NCBI GenBank assembly: GCA_958450365.1
Contig: CAUEEP010000742.1
Location: forward strand, 2,244,001-2,308,000
Source of the DNA: Mesorhabditis belari
Taxonomy: Eukaryota; Nematoda; Chromadorea; Rhabditida; Rhabditidae
DNA length: 64,000 nt
Direction: 5' to 3'
Part shown: one piece after another, positions 42,572 to 54,319 of the stretch
Position numbering within the stretch: position 1 is the stretch's first letter
Layout: every line of letters starts with the position of its first letter
The notes under the pieces: model-generated
The model's input: only the letters and a program-made list of their open reading frames with translations
Databases searched by the model: none
Told to the model about the DNA's origin: nothing
Position numbers and translations under genes: made by a program

Positions 42572-43486
42572 TGTAAGTGTTAATTTTAATTTTATCTATC
42601 AAAATTTCTCGATTAGAATGTACTTTGGGATTAAAATGAGAGTTAAGTGAGCCAGAAAGGATGCGTTTCCATTTTTGAGCACTAGCTTTCAAGAGGTGAA
42701 CGTGAGTTGATTATTAAATTCGAATTTAGGACATTTTCTCACGTCAGCACACAAGCTGGTTGGGCCCGTTGCCCGAGGAAATGAAATGGAACAACGAAAG
42801 TGCATTGAGATTTCCATTTGGCAGGTGAATCTTGATGATAAAACGTTATCATAAATCAATTTAGTCAATCAAAAGCTACCGTAACATCTTTCTCAACCAT
42901 TGCTTTGATACTTATATTATTGATTCAACGAATTTAATAAAGAACGAATGAAAATTTGCAATGGAATAAGAGCATAAGCAAAAGATAACTTTTGAAAACG
43001 GGGTGAAAGCGAAAAGGCCCCTGTTCAATCGATATGCCCCAAGATCTCTCTGAAAAGCCACAAGAAAGAAGCCAGTTGACCCAAAAGACAAGAGTCTCAA
43101 ATATCTTTCTAAAATGTAACCTACCTAGCAGGAAAAAGTTGGAAAAGTGATTGCAAATTCGTCGGGTTATTCGCAACAGCGCAACCCATTACGCCAAATC
43201 CCAAAAAGTGAGCAAAGCTCTGTGTGCAGGCGTGTGAAACATAACGCCCCAATGCCCACAAACTGGCCCGTCATCCCACTAGACAAAGCCCAAATTTCAA
43301 ATATTCTGCTTCCTTTTGGCTCGGCGCCTCGTTCAATAAGCCATTCACTATCCTGCCCTTTCAAGTTCATAGTTACCCATTCTTTGGAAACAAACTTTTA
43401 TTGGTTAACACATGAGAAAACTGAACAAACTTTACAACAGTTGTAATAATTCGAAAACATAAACAATTCTAAATAATCTTTGGTAT
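42572..43486. other. Between the Ly-6-like gene and NDC1; coding content unclear
   Basis: Plus-strand stretches 42733-42811 and 43140-43440 are open and flanked by acceptor-like TTTAG or CTAG sites, but no domain is recognisable and their phases cannot be tied to the upstream exons. TTTATT at 43398-43403 would be an AATAAA for NDC1 on the minus strand. Confidence 0.35.
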
Positions 43487-46057
43487 TTACTTTAAACGTT
43501 CGATGAGAAGGAGCTCTTCTTGAGTGAATTGGAAATCCCTAAACAAGGAAATTGTTTTGGAAGGACTAAAAGCAACTAACCCGAGATGATTGAAAAAGGT
43601 GTCAGCGATATTCTTGATAGCAGTTCGAAGTGCCCGATCGATGAGCAGAAGTGGTGCATCTGGGCCGTTAGCCACCGGTCGGACCTAAGAAAAATTTATT
43701 AAAGACAAATATCGCTACTATTTTAAGAGTTAAATCTAATTTATCAACCACTTTCCATTTCACCAAACTAGCTAAACCTCAAAAACTTACGTTTCGCACG
43801 CGGAAATACTTGTCAATCGTTTGCAGTGTCAGAAGCAAAAGCGATGTGATTCTGCCAATATCCCGTTGCACGACGCCATAATCGTCCTCTTGAATTGACT
43901 TTACGATGAGCCATGAAATTCCTGAAACAAATCAAACCTTACAAAGCAATCGCTAAAATTACCATCAACAATATAGACAACCATGTTGGCATCATATCGG
44001 GAGATGATTGTCTTTTCTGGGACTATCCAGCCGAAGAACTAAATTATTGTATATTGTAATTGTAAATAAAAGATAGACACACCTTCAAATAAAACTTTGA
44101 CGGAATAATGCCAGCCAAAAAGATTATCATTGATCACTTTTTTCTTGTGTGGCCTCAAAAGCGCCCGATTCGCTCGTTGACGAACGGCTGATGTGTACAC
44201 TTAAAAACAAATTAAAGCTGTTTACTTTTCAAAGTTTACTCTGATTTCGAATTGATGCAGGCATAAGCATTATCTTTCGGTCCGGCGATTCTTCGTTCAC
44301 TTCAGATGGCAAAAGATATTCGGAAGCCGCGATCTAAAATTTCTTTATGAAGTTACAAACATATAAATTGAGTTTTATAAGTTGTTTTATGAAAAATTTA
44401 ATATAAATTAAATCTATTTACTTCAATCTCCTTCTGAATTCTTTGAATGACGGCAAAGCACGAGTTCGAAATGGAAGTCCAATTTCGTGGGTGCCCTCCG
44501 GGTTGACTCAATGCGTAGATTTCGGCTCGTCTTGTCATATCGGAGGCACCAATACGCCTCAAATCATATCCAGCAAACAACTAAACAATTGTTTTGAATG
44601 ATTACATCATAAGATTTACCTTCAACAGTGGATCTAAACATTCTAAGGCATTCGTGAGGGTCCGTAGTTGAGGACCACTTGGCGCCACAATTGCATATGG
44701 AGGTGGGAGTGAAAAAGAGATTGGCTAAAAGCAAACACAGTCTATAAAACCAGTGACAAGCACTAACCTGCATCACAAAACAGCGAGTAAAAATTAGAGC
44801 CGCGTTGATCGTGAAAATTGTGAATGTCAGCGTCAAAAGAGCGATCGCGTGGAGCCGTAGGTCAACGACTGACCACAAAATTGGGTATCCGAAAATTGGT
44901 AATCCTAAACAAAATATTCTAGATTCTTTAGAGGTAATCAAATTTTACCTATAATCAACCAAGGAAGAAAAACATTGCGATAAATCCTTGCAGCTGAAAT
45001 TGCCGACGAGAGTGCCAAGTTTTGTCCGTTCTCCATGAAAACTGTCTTCAAGACTGGCAGAACTTTAGCCTAAACTCTATTTTCAAAATAAGCAAATTAT
45101 TATACCGCTTGCTCTTGCTCCCCAAAAACAAGTTGATGATCCGTTTGGAAAAAGGTGAAGAGTGTGCCGGAAAAGAGACAGACTGTAAGAAGGATGACCG
45201 AGAATGGCTCGAGATGATCGATATTGGTCAGACCAATCATAGCGATTGAGTTCATTTGGAAAAACAGTGTGAAGACCAGCGCAGAAGTCCAATTTGATTT
45301 CGCCCAAACGGAGAGACTTTGAAGTTGATTAGCTAAAAATCCGATTGTGAATTTAGTTGGCACCGTTTAATAAACCAATACTTAAAGTTTCTAACATAAA
45401 TTACCTGAACACAAATTGAGAAACCCATATTGAAAAGAAAGAAACGTGGAGGCGCCACACGCCAAAAACAACAGCCAGACTTTCCATGAAAAATATGTCG
45501 AAAATATATCTGAAAAGCGATCATTTTACCACAAAGACTTAAAACCCACTGTAAACAGACGCAATAGGATGAATAAACGACAATTGAAGTAATGTGGAGA
45601 TCACAAATAACGATACGAAGACCACCGAGGCGATCATCAATGCTGAGAAGTTTTTTCGACGTTGAAGCTAAATAAGGAAAATTAAAATTCGGAAGAAGAA
45701 CACTTACGAGATCATCAAACCAATCCGCAAAATGAACGTTCACAGAGGCTGCCATTGATACATTATGTTTCCTAAAAAAAGAATTATTCAAAATACACAA
45801 AAGTGGCACTTACTTTGCTGAGAAAGGACTAGAGTAGGAGGTGCTCGGTGACATGCCACGAAATCTATTTGGCGTGCTCGAGAGCAAATCGAAATCCTCA
45901 TCATTTGTCGTGTCGAGTGTCATCGCCTAAATTTAAAAAGTCATCATCTGAAGGTAAATAAAAATCGGAGTCGAAACAGAAAACTAACCATGCCCGACAC
46001 GCCATTCACTGGCGGTGAGCGGAAGAATGGTGGCGATGAAGCCCCATCAACAAACAT
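43487..46057 (-). CDS. ndc1: NDC1 transmembrane nucleoporin (597 aa)
   Basis: Sixteen exons keep phase and give 597 aa: complement(43487-43538, 43581-43684, 43791-43921, 43963-44038, 44081-44199, 44240-44333, 44422-44580, 44620-44724, 44768-44904, 44949-45069, 45106-45332, 45405-45509, 45550-45667, 45708-45771, 45814-45926, 45989-46057). NDC1 anchors nuclear pore complexes in the pore membrane and aids their assembly. The N-terminal half has about six membrane segments (such as MIASVVFVSLFVISTLL, WLLFLACGASTFLSF, LTLTFTIFTINAALIF). The family signature YALSQPGGHPRNWTSISNSC lies in the cytoplasmic half, followed by EDDYGVVQRDI near the C-terminus. C. elegans NDC1 (npp-22) is of similar length. 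The gene diverges from DLST, with about 600 bp between the two start codons. Confidence 0.93.
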
Positions 46058-46653
46058 CGGAAGCTGAAAAAGATGTGCCAATCATCGACAAATAAAAAGA
46101 AAACATTATAAGGAAGCAGAAAATTATTTAGAAAATGGTTTCTTTAAAGTTTGCGTGTCTATAAAGAAACTTTTCTAAAGAGGTAAGTTGCCTTGTATTA
46201 AAAGTTTTAAAAATTAAGGCTTTCAAAAAGTGTCGTAACGAAATGAATTGCGCGGGAAAAGTTTTGAAAATAATTTATCCCACCAAAATCAGCTGAATAT
46301 CTTACAAACAATCTTTTACTAAAATATTTAGTTAGGCAAAAACGGATATATAAAAACTCTTTTTTTCAAAGGAAGGATCATTTTATTTGTTCCCCGAATA
46401 TTTTGAAGATTTTCGTAAACCCGCCGCGCTTGTCCAACTTTTAGCCGCCGTTAAGGTGCGTTCAAATGTCCTCCTACGTTGTGCAGAAGTACGGTACTCC
46501 CAAAAAGCTTGTGTCGCACAAAATGTGTTCTCATCGGAACAACCCCAACTTTATTGTTATCCCCTTTGTAAACGTAATAATCTTTGGCTCCTGTACTTGC
46601 TTTGTTGTTTTTCATCTTTTTAAACCGTTTCCTATTTAGGTTGGGTACACAAA
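46058..46653. promoter_or_regulatory. Shared divergent promoter region of NDC1 and DLST
   Basis: The two ATGs face away from each other across 596 bp, so both promoters must lie here unless transcripts start elsewhere. TTTTCAG just upstream of the NDC1 ATG and CTATTTAG (46632-46639) upstream of the DLST ATG look like trans-splice acceptors. No TATA box is evident. Confidence 0.5.
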
Positions 46654-49431
46654 ATGTTGGCTCCGCGCACGGCTTCGCTCACTCGGGCCTCGTTGAACCG
46701 CTCGGCCCTTCCAACTTTGTGTCGAGTATGTTTATATTTTTGTAAACAAGCCTCTTATTATCAAGTTAAACACAAGTCAAAGCAATAGAATGAGAGGCTT
46801 TCTTGATTTATTTCTTTCTAAAAGTTTTAATTTGAAAGGAAACATATTACTCAAATTATCAATTTTAGGCTATCAGCTCTTCAACTTCTGGTAAAAATCA
46901 TCCCAACTCTTGCAAGTAAGCTTTTGCAACCATCATGCTTAGCAAGTTCAATAGTATCTTTGCACAAGCATCTTGTAAACAATTTAATTTACAAGTACCT
47001 CTATTTGCCTTTTCAGGAAATGAAAAGCTTTTCCAAAAGCCAATGAGTGGAATGATCATCTTGCCACAGCGCTACCTTCAATTATCTTCACAGAAATGTC
47101 AGTCTATTTTTCAAAAAGCAGTGTTAGGGATGAATTACTACAATTAACGAATCTTTGATCAATGTCAAAGTTATAAACATCTTTTTCTTTAGTCGCCGAT
47201 GTCATTGTTGTCGAAGGTCCCGCTTTTGCAGAATCCATTTCTGAGGGTGATATCAGATGGAGTAAACGTACGTTATTATTTGTTCTAAATAACTAATATA
47301 AGCAAAGTCTATTAACTGCATTATATTTTCTATTGTTCTGCTTTAGAAGTTGGTGACTTTGTGAAAGAAGACGAGCTGGTGGCCGAGATCGAAACAGATA
47401 AGGTTTGATTTGGTCAATCTTTTCAGCTTACAATTTTTTAGACTTCTGTTGAAGTTCCTGCCCCTCAGTCTGGAACAATCGTTGAGCTGCTTGTTGCTGA
47501 TGGATCTAAGGTAATTCAGTTTACTTTTACATTGATTTTGCAGAAAAAATATTGGTTTCTTTTACTTTTACCAGTAACCAATACTTTTAGGTGACCGCCA
47601 AGCAAAAGCTTTACAAGCTTCAACCAGGAGAGGGTGGCGGAGCTGCTGCGCCTCTAAAGGTTTGGAAAAACAAAAGGTCAGCTTTTGCAAGAGAATTTAT
47701 TTAGGCTCAAGAAACCAAAGCTGCTGCACCACCAGCTGCTGAAGCACCAAAAGAAGAAAAGCCCAAGCCTGCTGCTGCTGCTCCAGCTTCAAATAAAGGT
47801 AAGTACTAGACTTGGTTAACGAGACTTTGTTAAGAACCTGAAAAAGAGTGTTCGCTTTTAAAACGCGAAAGATCAGTATTTGACACAGCCTAAAGCTAAA
47901 ATTCAGGAGCTATTCCATCGTCACTTCCCAAAACCACACCTCCACCAGCAAAGCCGGTCTCCTCAACACCAGTCTCGTCGATCCCAGTGCAACGCGTCAA
48001 GTAAGCTGCGTTCGTTCTATATCTTTGACAAAACTAATTTAGAGTTCCTCAAGGCGTGGCACCTGAATATGCCGTTACTGGTGCCAGAGATGAGGTAACA
48101 TAGCTTGCTTTAGCGACTCATAATTTATTGTCATAGGTTCGAGTGAAAATGAACCGAATGCGACAACGAATCAGCCAAAGGTTCGATTTAGAGTAAAGAG
48201 TTGTGTCGTTGCTGGTGTTTTAGATTGTTGTGTGAATTGAAAGGCATAGTTGTGTGTGAATTGAATTGCACCCAGTAAATTTTAGACTTTAGGTTGAAGG
48301 ATGCTCAGAATACATATGCCATGTTAACTACATTTAACGAGATTGACATGAGGTAGAGCTTTGATTCTAAAACAAATGGGGTGCATTCTGATTAACCCAT
48401 TTTACTGTTTTAGCAATGTTATGGAAATGCGGACGCGGTATCAAAAGGATTTCCAGAAGAAGCACAATGCTAAGGTAAAATTGTTATCTTTGATTTTATG
48501 ATTTTATGATTTTAAGTGTATCTTTTGTTATTGAGGTCTTTTTAGCTCGGATTAATGTCTCCATTCTTGCGCGCTGCTGCCTATGCTCTTCAGGAAATGC
48601 CTGTTGTTAATGCAGGTTTGAAACATTTATTGTAACGTAATTCTATTCTGTTGTATCTTTTTTAGTTATTGACCAAGATGAGATTGTTTACCGGCACTTT
48701 GTCGATATCTCCGTTGCAGTTGCTACTCCAAAGGTAGCAAAATTTTAAAAAGTAATTTATTAAACTTCTTCAGGGCCTTGTTGTGCCTGTCCTCAGAAAT
48801 GTTGAAGGCCTGGACTATGCAGAAATTGAGCTCGCACTTGCTGCTCTTGGTGAAAAGGTAAAGTTCTCTTCATTTCTCTGATAAGTTTAAAGTTTTCAGG
48901 CAAAAGACAACAAATTGGCCGTAGAAGATATGGAGGGTGGAACATTTACGATTTCGAATGGTGGAGTCTTTGGGTGCGTTGATTTTTATTAAAGTTAAAT
49001 AAAATATTTGCAATCTGCTGGAAGTTGAGGTATTTCAAATTTGTCTTTTTAGATCCGTCTTCGGTACACCGATTATTAATCCTCCACAATCGGCTATCCT
49101 TGGAATGCACGGCATCTTTGACAAACCAGTTGCCATCAATGGAAAAGTACGAATTTATTCTGCAAGCCCAAATTTCTTGTATTTTCAGGTTGAAATCCGC
49201 CCGATAATGAAAGTGGCCTTGACTTATGATCATCGCCTTATCGATGGACGAGAGGGTGTCACTTTCTTAAGGTTTTTTTTTGCACTTTTGATTTCTAAAA
49301 GCTTTTTAAAAACTAAAATGACGAAGGTACGGTTGAACAGTATCCATTACGATTGACAAAAACTAAAAATCGCTTTAAGGAAGATCAAGAGCGCTGTCGA
49401 GGACCCACGAACAATTCTCATGAATCTCTAA
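46654..49431 (+). CDS. dlst-1: Dihydrolipoamide succinyltransferase, E2 of 2-oxoglutarate dehydrogenase (430 aa)
   Basis: Nineteen exons (46654-46725, 46869-46890, 47193-47267, 47347-47402, 47442-47510, 47591-47659, 47705-47798, 47907-48000, 48043-48094, 48137-48180, 48293-48352, 48414-48474, 48546-48615, 48666-48733, 48774-48857, 48900-48973, 49053-49146, 49189-49271, 49380-49431) join in phase to 430 aa. It transfers succinyl groups to CoA in the mitochondrial TCA cycle. An Arg/Ser/Leu-rich start ([20 protein letters not shown]) suits a mitochondrial presequence. The lipoyl domain follows ([14 protein letters not shown], lipoyl Lys in TDK), then an Ala/Pro/Lys-rich linker. The catalytic domain ([33 protein letters not shown]) ends with the active-site motif [11 protein letters not shown] (His and Asp kept). 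A 22-base exon 2 is inferred from phase. The length is close to that of C. elegans DLST-1. Confidence 0.95.
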
Positions 49432-50030
49432 ATGTTTACGGTCCTATTTGCAGTTATCATGTTTTTTATAGGTTTGATAAAGTAAAATTAGGTGTTTTTG
49501 TTTTGTTCTATTTCTCGTATTACACTTGCTTACCAATGCTATCCATTTTATGTCCAAAAATGCTTTAGTTGCTGAGATTTAGCGCCATCTCATCCAAAAA
49601 GTAGTCATTTTTTATTGTAAGGTGAATGAATCAGCTGCAATTTTTGTTTAAAATGTTAGGGTTGCGTAGATAAGATTTCCTTTTTTTCCTCCAGGTGACG
49701 TGTTTTTTTTGGCAACCCTATGCATGCAATGATTTAAAAAGATCCCGATTTTTTGATATCCCAAATATATCTATTTTTGGTATGTTTGTGGATGATAAAA
49801 GTTTTTATAATAAGTGATGAACGTGAAAACAAAGTATTCGACTTATTACCGGTTCAGTACATGATTCAAAACTGCTAAAACGTTGCTATGACTCATACGA
49901 GCCAAACTACAAAGTATTGTAGAAGGAACTTGTTGGTACATCAAAGAAATAAGTCTGGTTCTAACGTGTTGAGTTTCTTTCGGTTCCATGTGACAAAAAA
50001 TGTTAAGAATTTCACAAGTGAGAGGTGAGA
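49432..50030. other. DLST 3' flank and exonuclease 5' flank
   Basis: Two plus-strand genes are separated by 599 bp. No AATAAA is obvious after DLST. No other gene seen. Confidence 0.5.
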
Positions 50031-52621
50031 ATGGTGACCGGAGAGGACAAGACCTCCGTTGACTCGTTTGATGTCGATCCATGGGATGAACCATCGACAT
50101 CAAACACACATCAACTCACGGTTTGTTTAAAATTTGCAAGTACTTAATAAACTGAAATTTACTTACCTAATTAAATTAGTGGTGCCTTAATCTAAAAATC
50201 GTTTTCACTATGTAATTTTGCAAATTTAGGCCATCCGCGTCAAACAAGAGGCAATGAAGTCACAAATTGAGACCCCAATGCCCGATTCGGTGGACTCACC
50301 CGCGATGAGCATGCAGGCGGAAAGGGCATCACCCGTTGAAGATTTCGAGAACGAGCTACAAATTACTAGTGGGTTTTTCCTAGCAACTCTGATGTCTGAG
50401 GAGCAAACCAGTTTCGAAACTATTTTAGGTCCACCAGCTAAACGACCGCAAAATCGGGGCTTTCTACAGGTGAAAACGTTCGTTTTCTTTGATTTGGAGA
50501 CAACTGGGTTGATTTTGGAAGTGAGTTTATTTGTTTTTTTGTCGAAACAACGATTGGCTAAACTTTCAATTTTAATATCTATCGTAAATCGCGTTGTAGC
50601 CACCATCCATCGAAGGTTCGATCACCGAACGAGGCCAAGCCACCGCGAGTTTGGAGCGTTTCATACGAGAGAGTTTGTTTTAAAGAGTATTTAATCAAAT
50701 TTTAATATTATGTTATCTTAAACTATATTTTTAAAAATTTAGCCTCACTGCACAGTTATCCGCACATCACCGAACTTGCGATGGTGGCCGTTGATCGAGA
50801 CATTTTGAAGTCGGCGATGCATCGAATGAGCGACAAGGATCATACGGTACAATTTTGATATCAATTTTTTTTTCATAATGATAACTTTAGTTAAGGAATA
50901 ATGGTGAGCTGAAATCACGACGCGTCTCCCTCCCGTGCTCAGTGCATTCGCGTCTTGTAAGTTAAAAAATTTCCGGAAAAGTTATTTCATATCTTGATTT
51001 TAGATCAAACCCATCTTAACCGAAGCTGAATGGATCGAATTGGAAAAAAAACGAAAAGAAAAGCCTTTCGGTACAAGCATTTGGTTTCCTGTTTAAACTA
51101 GATCTTTAGTTTTTCATATTGGCAGATTTGAAATGGAACGCCAACGAACGTTTCTCGATGAGTGGCTGGGAATTCGAATCTTTTTGCAAGGACTACCAAA
51201 ACCTGCTTGTTTAGTTGCTCATAATGGTCTTAAGTGAGTTATTCAGTTATTCAGTTTTTTTTTTTTTTTTATTTTTTTTTTTTTTTTTTAGTTATTAGTT
51301 ATTAGATGAATTTGTAATAATTTAGATTCGATTTCCCAATCCTCTTTGGAGAATTGATAAGGAATCATGTTATAAACGATGCCATTCCGTCAGAGGTTAG
51401 TGTTTCATCAGTTTACAACAATAAATTCTTTTTCAGGTCTATTTCCTCGATTCGTTGCTAGCTTTTCGATCTATTGATGATGCGATTTACACGGAGATGC
51501 GCTCGTTGATTTCAGCACTTGATTGGAAAATGAGTTGGTTTAATGGAAATTTGAAAGGTTCAATTTAAATGAATTCAAAGCAAATTTTATTTACTTTACT
51601 GTCTGGCTTTAGTTTTTGAGCAAATTCCCGTTCAAAAAGCTCCAGCGAAACAAGTACAGGTCACAACGGTTAGTTTCTGTTTTAAATAAAAAATGTGTGA
51701 GATGGTCATAAACTAGCTTAATTAATTTGATAATAACATTTCGAAATTGTTCATTCGTTTATTTAGGCTCGTACAACAGAAGATCGCGATTTGTTTGATG
51801 AAAGTCCACAATCGGCGAGCCGTAAGTTTTTTAGTTTACATTTTCCTTCATCAAGATTAAGATACACTTGCTCCGGTGGAGAGTTATGAGATGAAAACTC
51901 CGGAAAGACCACCGCCAACACGAAACTCGTTGAGTGAACCGTCAAAATTGTGAGTTTATTTGATATTAACAATTTTTGATCTTGAGTTTGGCTTTCCTTT
52001 AGAACAGCACGTCGATCTCTCTTTTCGCCGAATGCGAAAGCCGTTCAATCACCAACAAGCTGTTCGGAAGCAAACGTTGAAGAAGTCCCCGTCGATCACC
52101 CTCTACTCTACCTTAACTCAGAACAATGGTCTCCGTCGAAGAAAAATCGAGAGCTGAGCAAGTACTTTTTGTAAGTTTTTCTTTTTATGATAATGAGAAA
52201 CCTTTCTTTTAGAAAAACAAGCAATGGCAAATGGGAATTCGACAAGAACGCGGCGATGAGCGATTCACGGGTCCGAGGCAGCTACAAACTTGAGAACTTG
52301 TATAGCAAGGTGGGGGTTTTTGGCGATATCTTGGATTAAATGAGCTTTTATTAGTGGGGCGAAAAAGCAGAACAGAGCAGAAATATTATTAAACTGCTTT
52401 TAGAACATCCACGACACGTACGATGCACACTCGGCCGAGCCTGATTGCCACGCGCTTGCACAGGTAAATTTTGTTGCTTTTTAAAAAGGTCATAGTACGA
52501 TTTGGTTTAAGATAAATTTATTGTGTTCCGACGGCAAACTTTTCCTTTCTAGGTTTGTCTTTCTTACGGTGAAGCTTTCGTCAATTATGCCGACAAAATG
52601 GCTGCAACTTTCCCATTCTAG
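50031..52621 (+). CDS. TREX-type DEDDh 3'-5' exonuclease with long internal extension (about 530 aa)
   Basis: About 16 exons (first 50031-50120, then 50230-50520, last 52553-52621) keep phase and give roughly 530 aa. The exonuclease motifs are in order: VFFDLETTGL (motif I, D and E), PHITELAMVAVDRD as in TREX proteins, LVAHNGLKFDFPIL (motif II, Asp) and HSAEPDCHAL (motif III, HxAxxD). An N-terminal acidic segment of about 100 residues precedes motif I. Between motifs II and III is a Pro/Ser-rich stretch of about 150 residues (TPERPPPTRNSLSEPSK and following) not present in the compact TREX1/TREX2 core. SYKLENLYSK before motif III is family-like. It probably degrades DNA from 3' ends. The exon 3 stretch (PPSIEGSITERGQATASLER) between motif I and the ITEL segment is needed for phase but unusual. 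Confidence 0.85.
51250..51300. repeat. Poly-T tract with short duplication in an exonuclease intron
   Basis: Long T runs and doubled gttattcagttattc and agttattagttattag words; an assembly-sensitive spot. Confidence 0.7.
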
Positions 52622-54319
52622 GCCTTGTTTTGCATTCAACTTTTTTTTTCATTATTATACGTTTCATATTTTGTCTCTTTTGTCATTTTTTTGCCCAAAT
52701 TCTCGTGATGATCTTTTTTTTTTAAAAATCCCCATTATTTTGTTTGTGATTACTTACAATTTACTTACAGATAAAATTTTTGAAATCAAACATCATTCTA
52801 AAACAAAATGAGATCTAATTTTTAAATTCGAAATGACAATTTTGAAACTTTCAGCCTTTTCTTGATCAAAAGAACCCCAAGGCCCCAAAGAGCAGCTTTC
52901 ATCCATTGAATGGGCCTTAATTTCTGAAATGGTGACTTTTCTCTCTTTTGGTCACTCAAAATCTTTTCACCCAATGCAATGCAGGATTTCATTTGTTTTT
53001 AAACGCACATCTTTCCATTTGTTCTCATAGTTAACGATTTAAATGCGGTAATGACTTTTTATTGAATCTTATCTTAGTCAGTTTGCCTCGCTACTGTATC
53101 CCATTCATTCACAGCATCTTGCAAAAAAAGACCGTTTCTTTTTCAAGTTTTCTTTTTTCTAAAACATGTCAACTTGAAAACTACGGTAATTCTGTCTCAA
53201 AACTACCCTAACATGTAAATTTTTATGAACAATTTTATGCAAAAGTCCCAAATGAATTGTGCTTTCGAAAATCCTTGACTATATAGATAGACTTGACTAT
53301 ATGTCGTACTTGTATGTGGCATTGGTTTCAGGGTTTTCTTATGGTTTCCGGAAATGTTTGTTACTCTTTGAAGGGGATCCCCAAGAGGGCAAAAACTGCA
53401 GAAGTCTCATCGAGTCTCTCTCATCGAAGCCCACCAATCCCATCAATTTCCCCCATCTTTTCTCCCTTCTTCAATCTCTTCCAAATCCAATCATTGCGTG
53501 TCGTGACTGACTCGATGGCAAAATTTTTTTTTTTTCTTCTGCCCATTTTCTTCAAGAAACATCGCATTTTGTGTGTTGTTGATAGTTTTGTGCATTGCTT
53601 GCTTGAAAATGGAGTGGCTAGAGAGATGGATTGGATGTGATTCTTCACCTGATTCTTCATTTCTAGTACAACTTCATAGTACAAGCTAGTGCAACTTGAT
53701 TCAAGCTTTTCAAGCTATTCAACAAACGGGCTAAGACCAAGGGATTAGCTTTCATTCTACTTTGCTTGCTTGAAAATGGAGTGGCTAGAGAGATGCATTG
53801 GACTCTATTCTTCACCTGATCTTCATTTCTATAGCGAGTACAATTTCATTCAAGCTTTTGAAGCTACTCAACAAACGGGATAATATCAAGGGATTAGCTT
53901 TCATTCTACTTTATCTTTATCGATGAAAAGCTCAATTTGAATTCGATTTTTGACTTTATCTTGACCTCTAACTAAATTAGAAATTTGCATATCCAGCTTC
54001 CTTTTACCAGATTATTTGCATTACTTCTCAAAGTGCACACAGTTTAACGATTCGCATTTGTTTTTTAAACTCTCTAGCTACTTTAATTTTCAGCACCTCA
54101 TCTCATCAATTTTCCCATCCAAGATGTACAACTATCCGATCAATCACAAAGCGATACATCGATGAATTTCATTACCCAATCGCTTCTCCAAGTCAGTGAG
54201 CTTTGTGGGAAAGCTTCCCGAACCCTCATTTTTTTTTGCATTCCTTTTCCCTCGAAATCGATATTTAAGGTTCCGTGTTGTTGCATCGAGCTAGTTAGCG
54301 ACGCGAACAAGCGGCAAAG
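52622..54319. other. Intergenic; contains a diverged tandem duplication at 53570-53930
   Basis: 53590-53760 and 53763-53930 share words such as ttgcttgaaaatggagtggc and gggattagctttcattctac. Open frames near 53259-53640 lack any recognisable domain. No gene is supported. Confidence 0.55.

Noticed and set aside
46935..47147. 70-codon frame between DLST exons 2 and 3
   Set aside because: Exons 2 and 3 join directly in phase into the lipoyl domain, and including this stretch would not fit the family.
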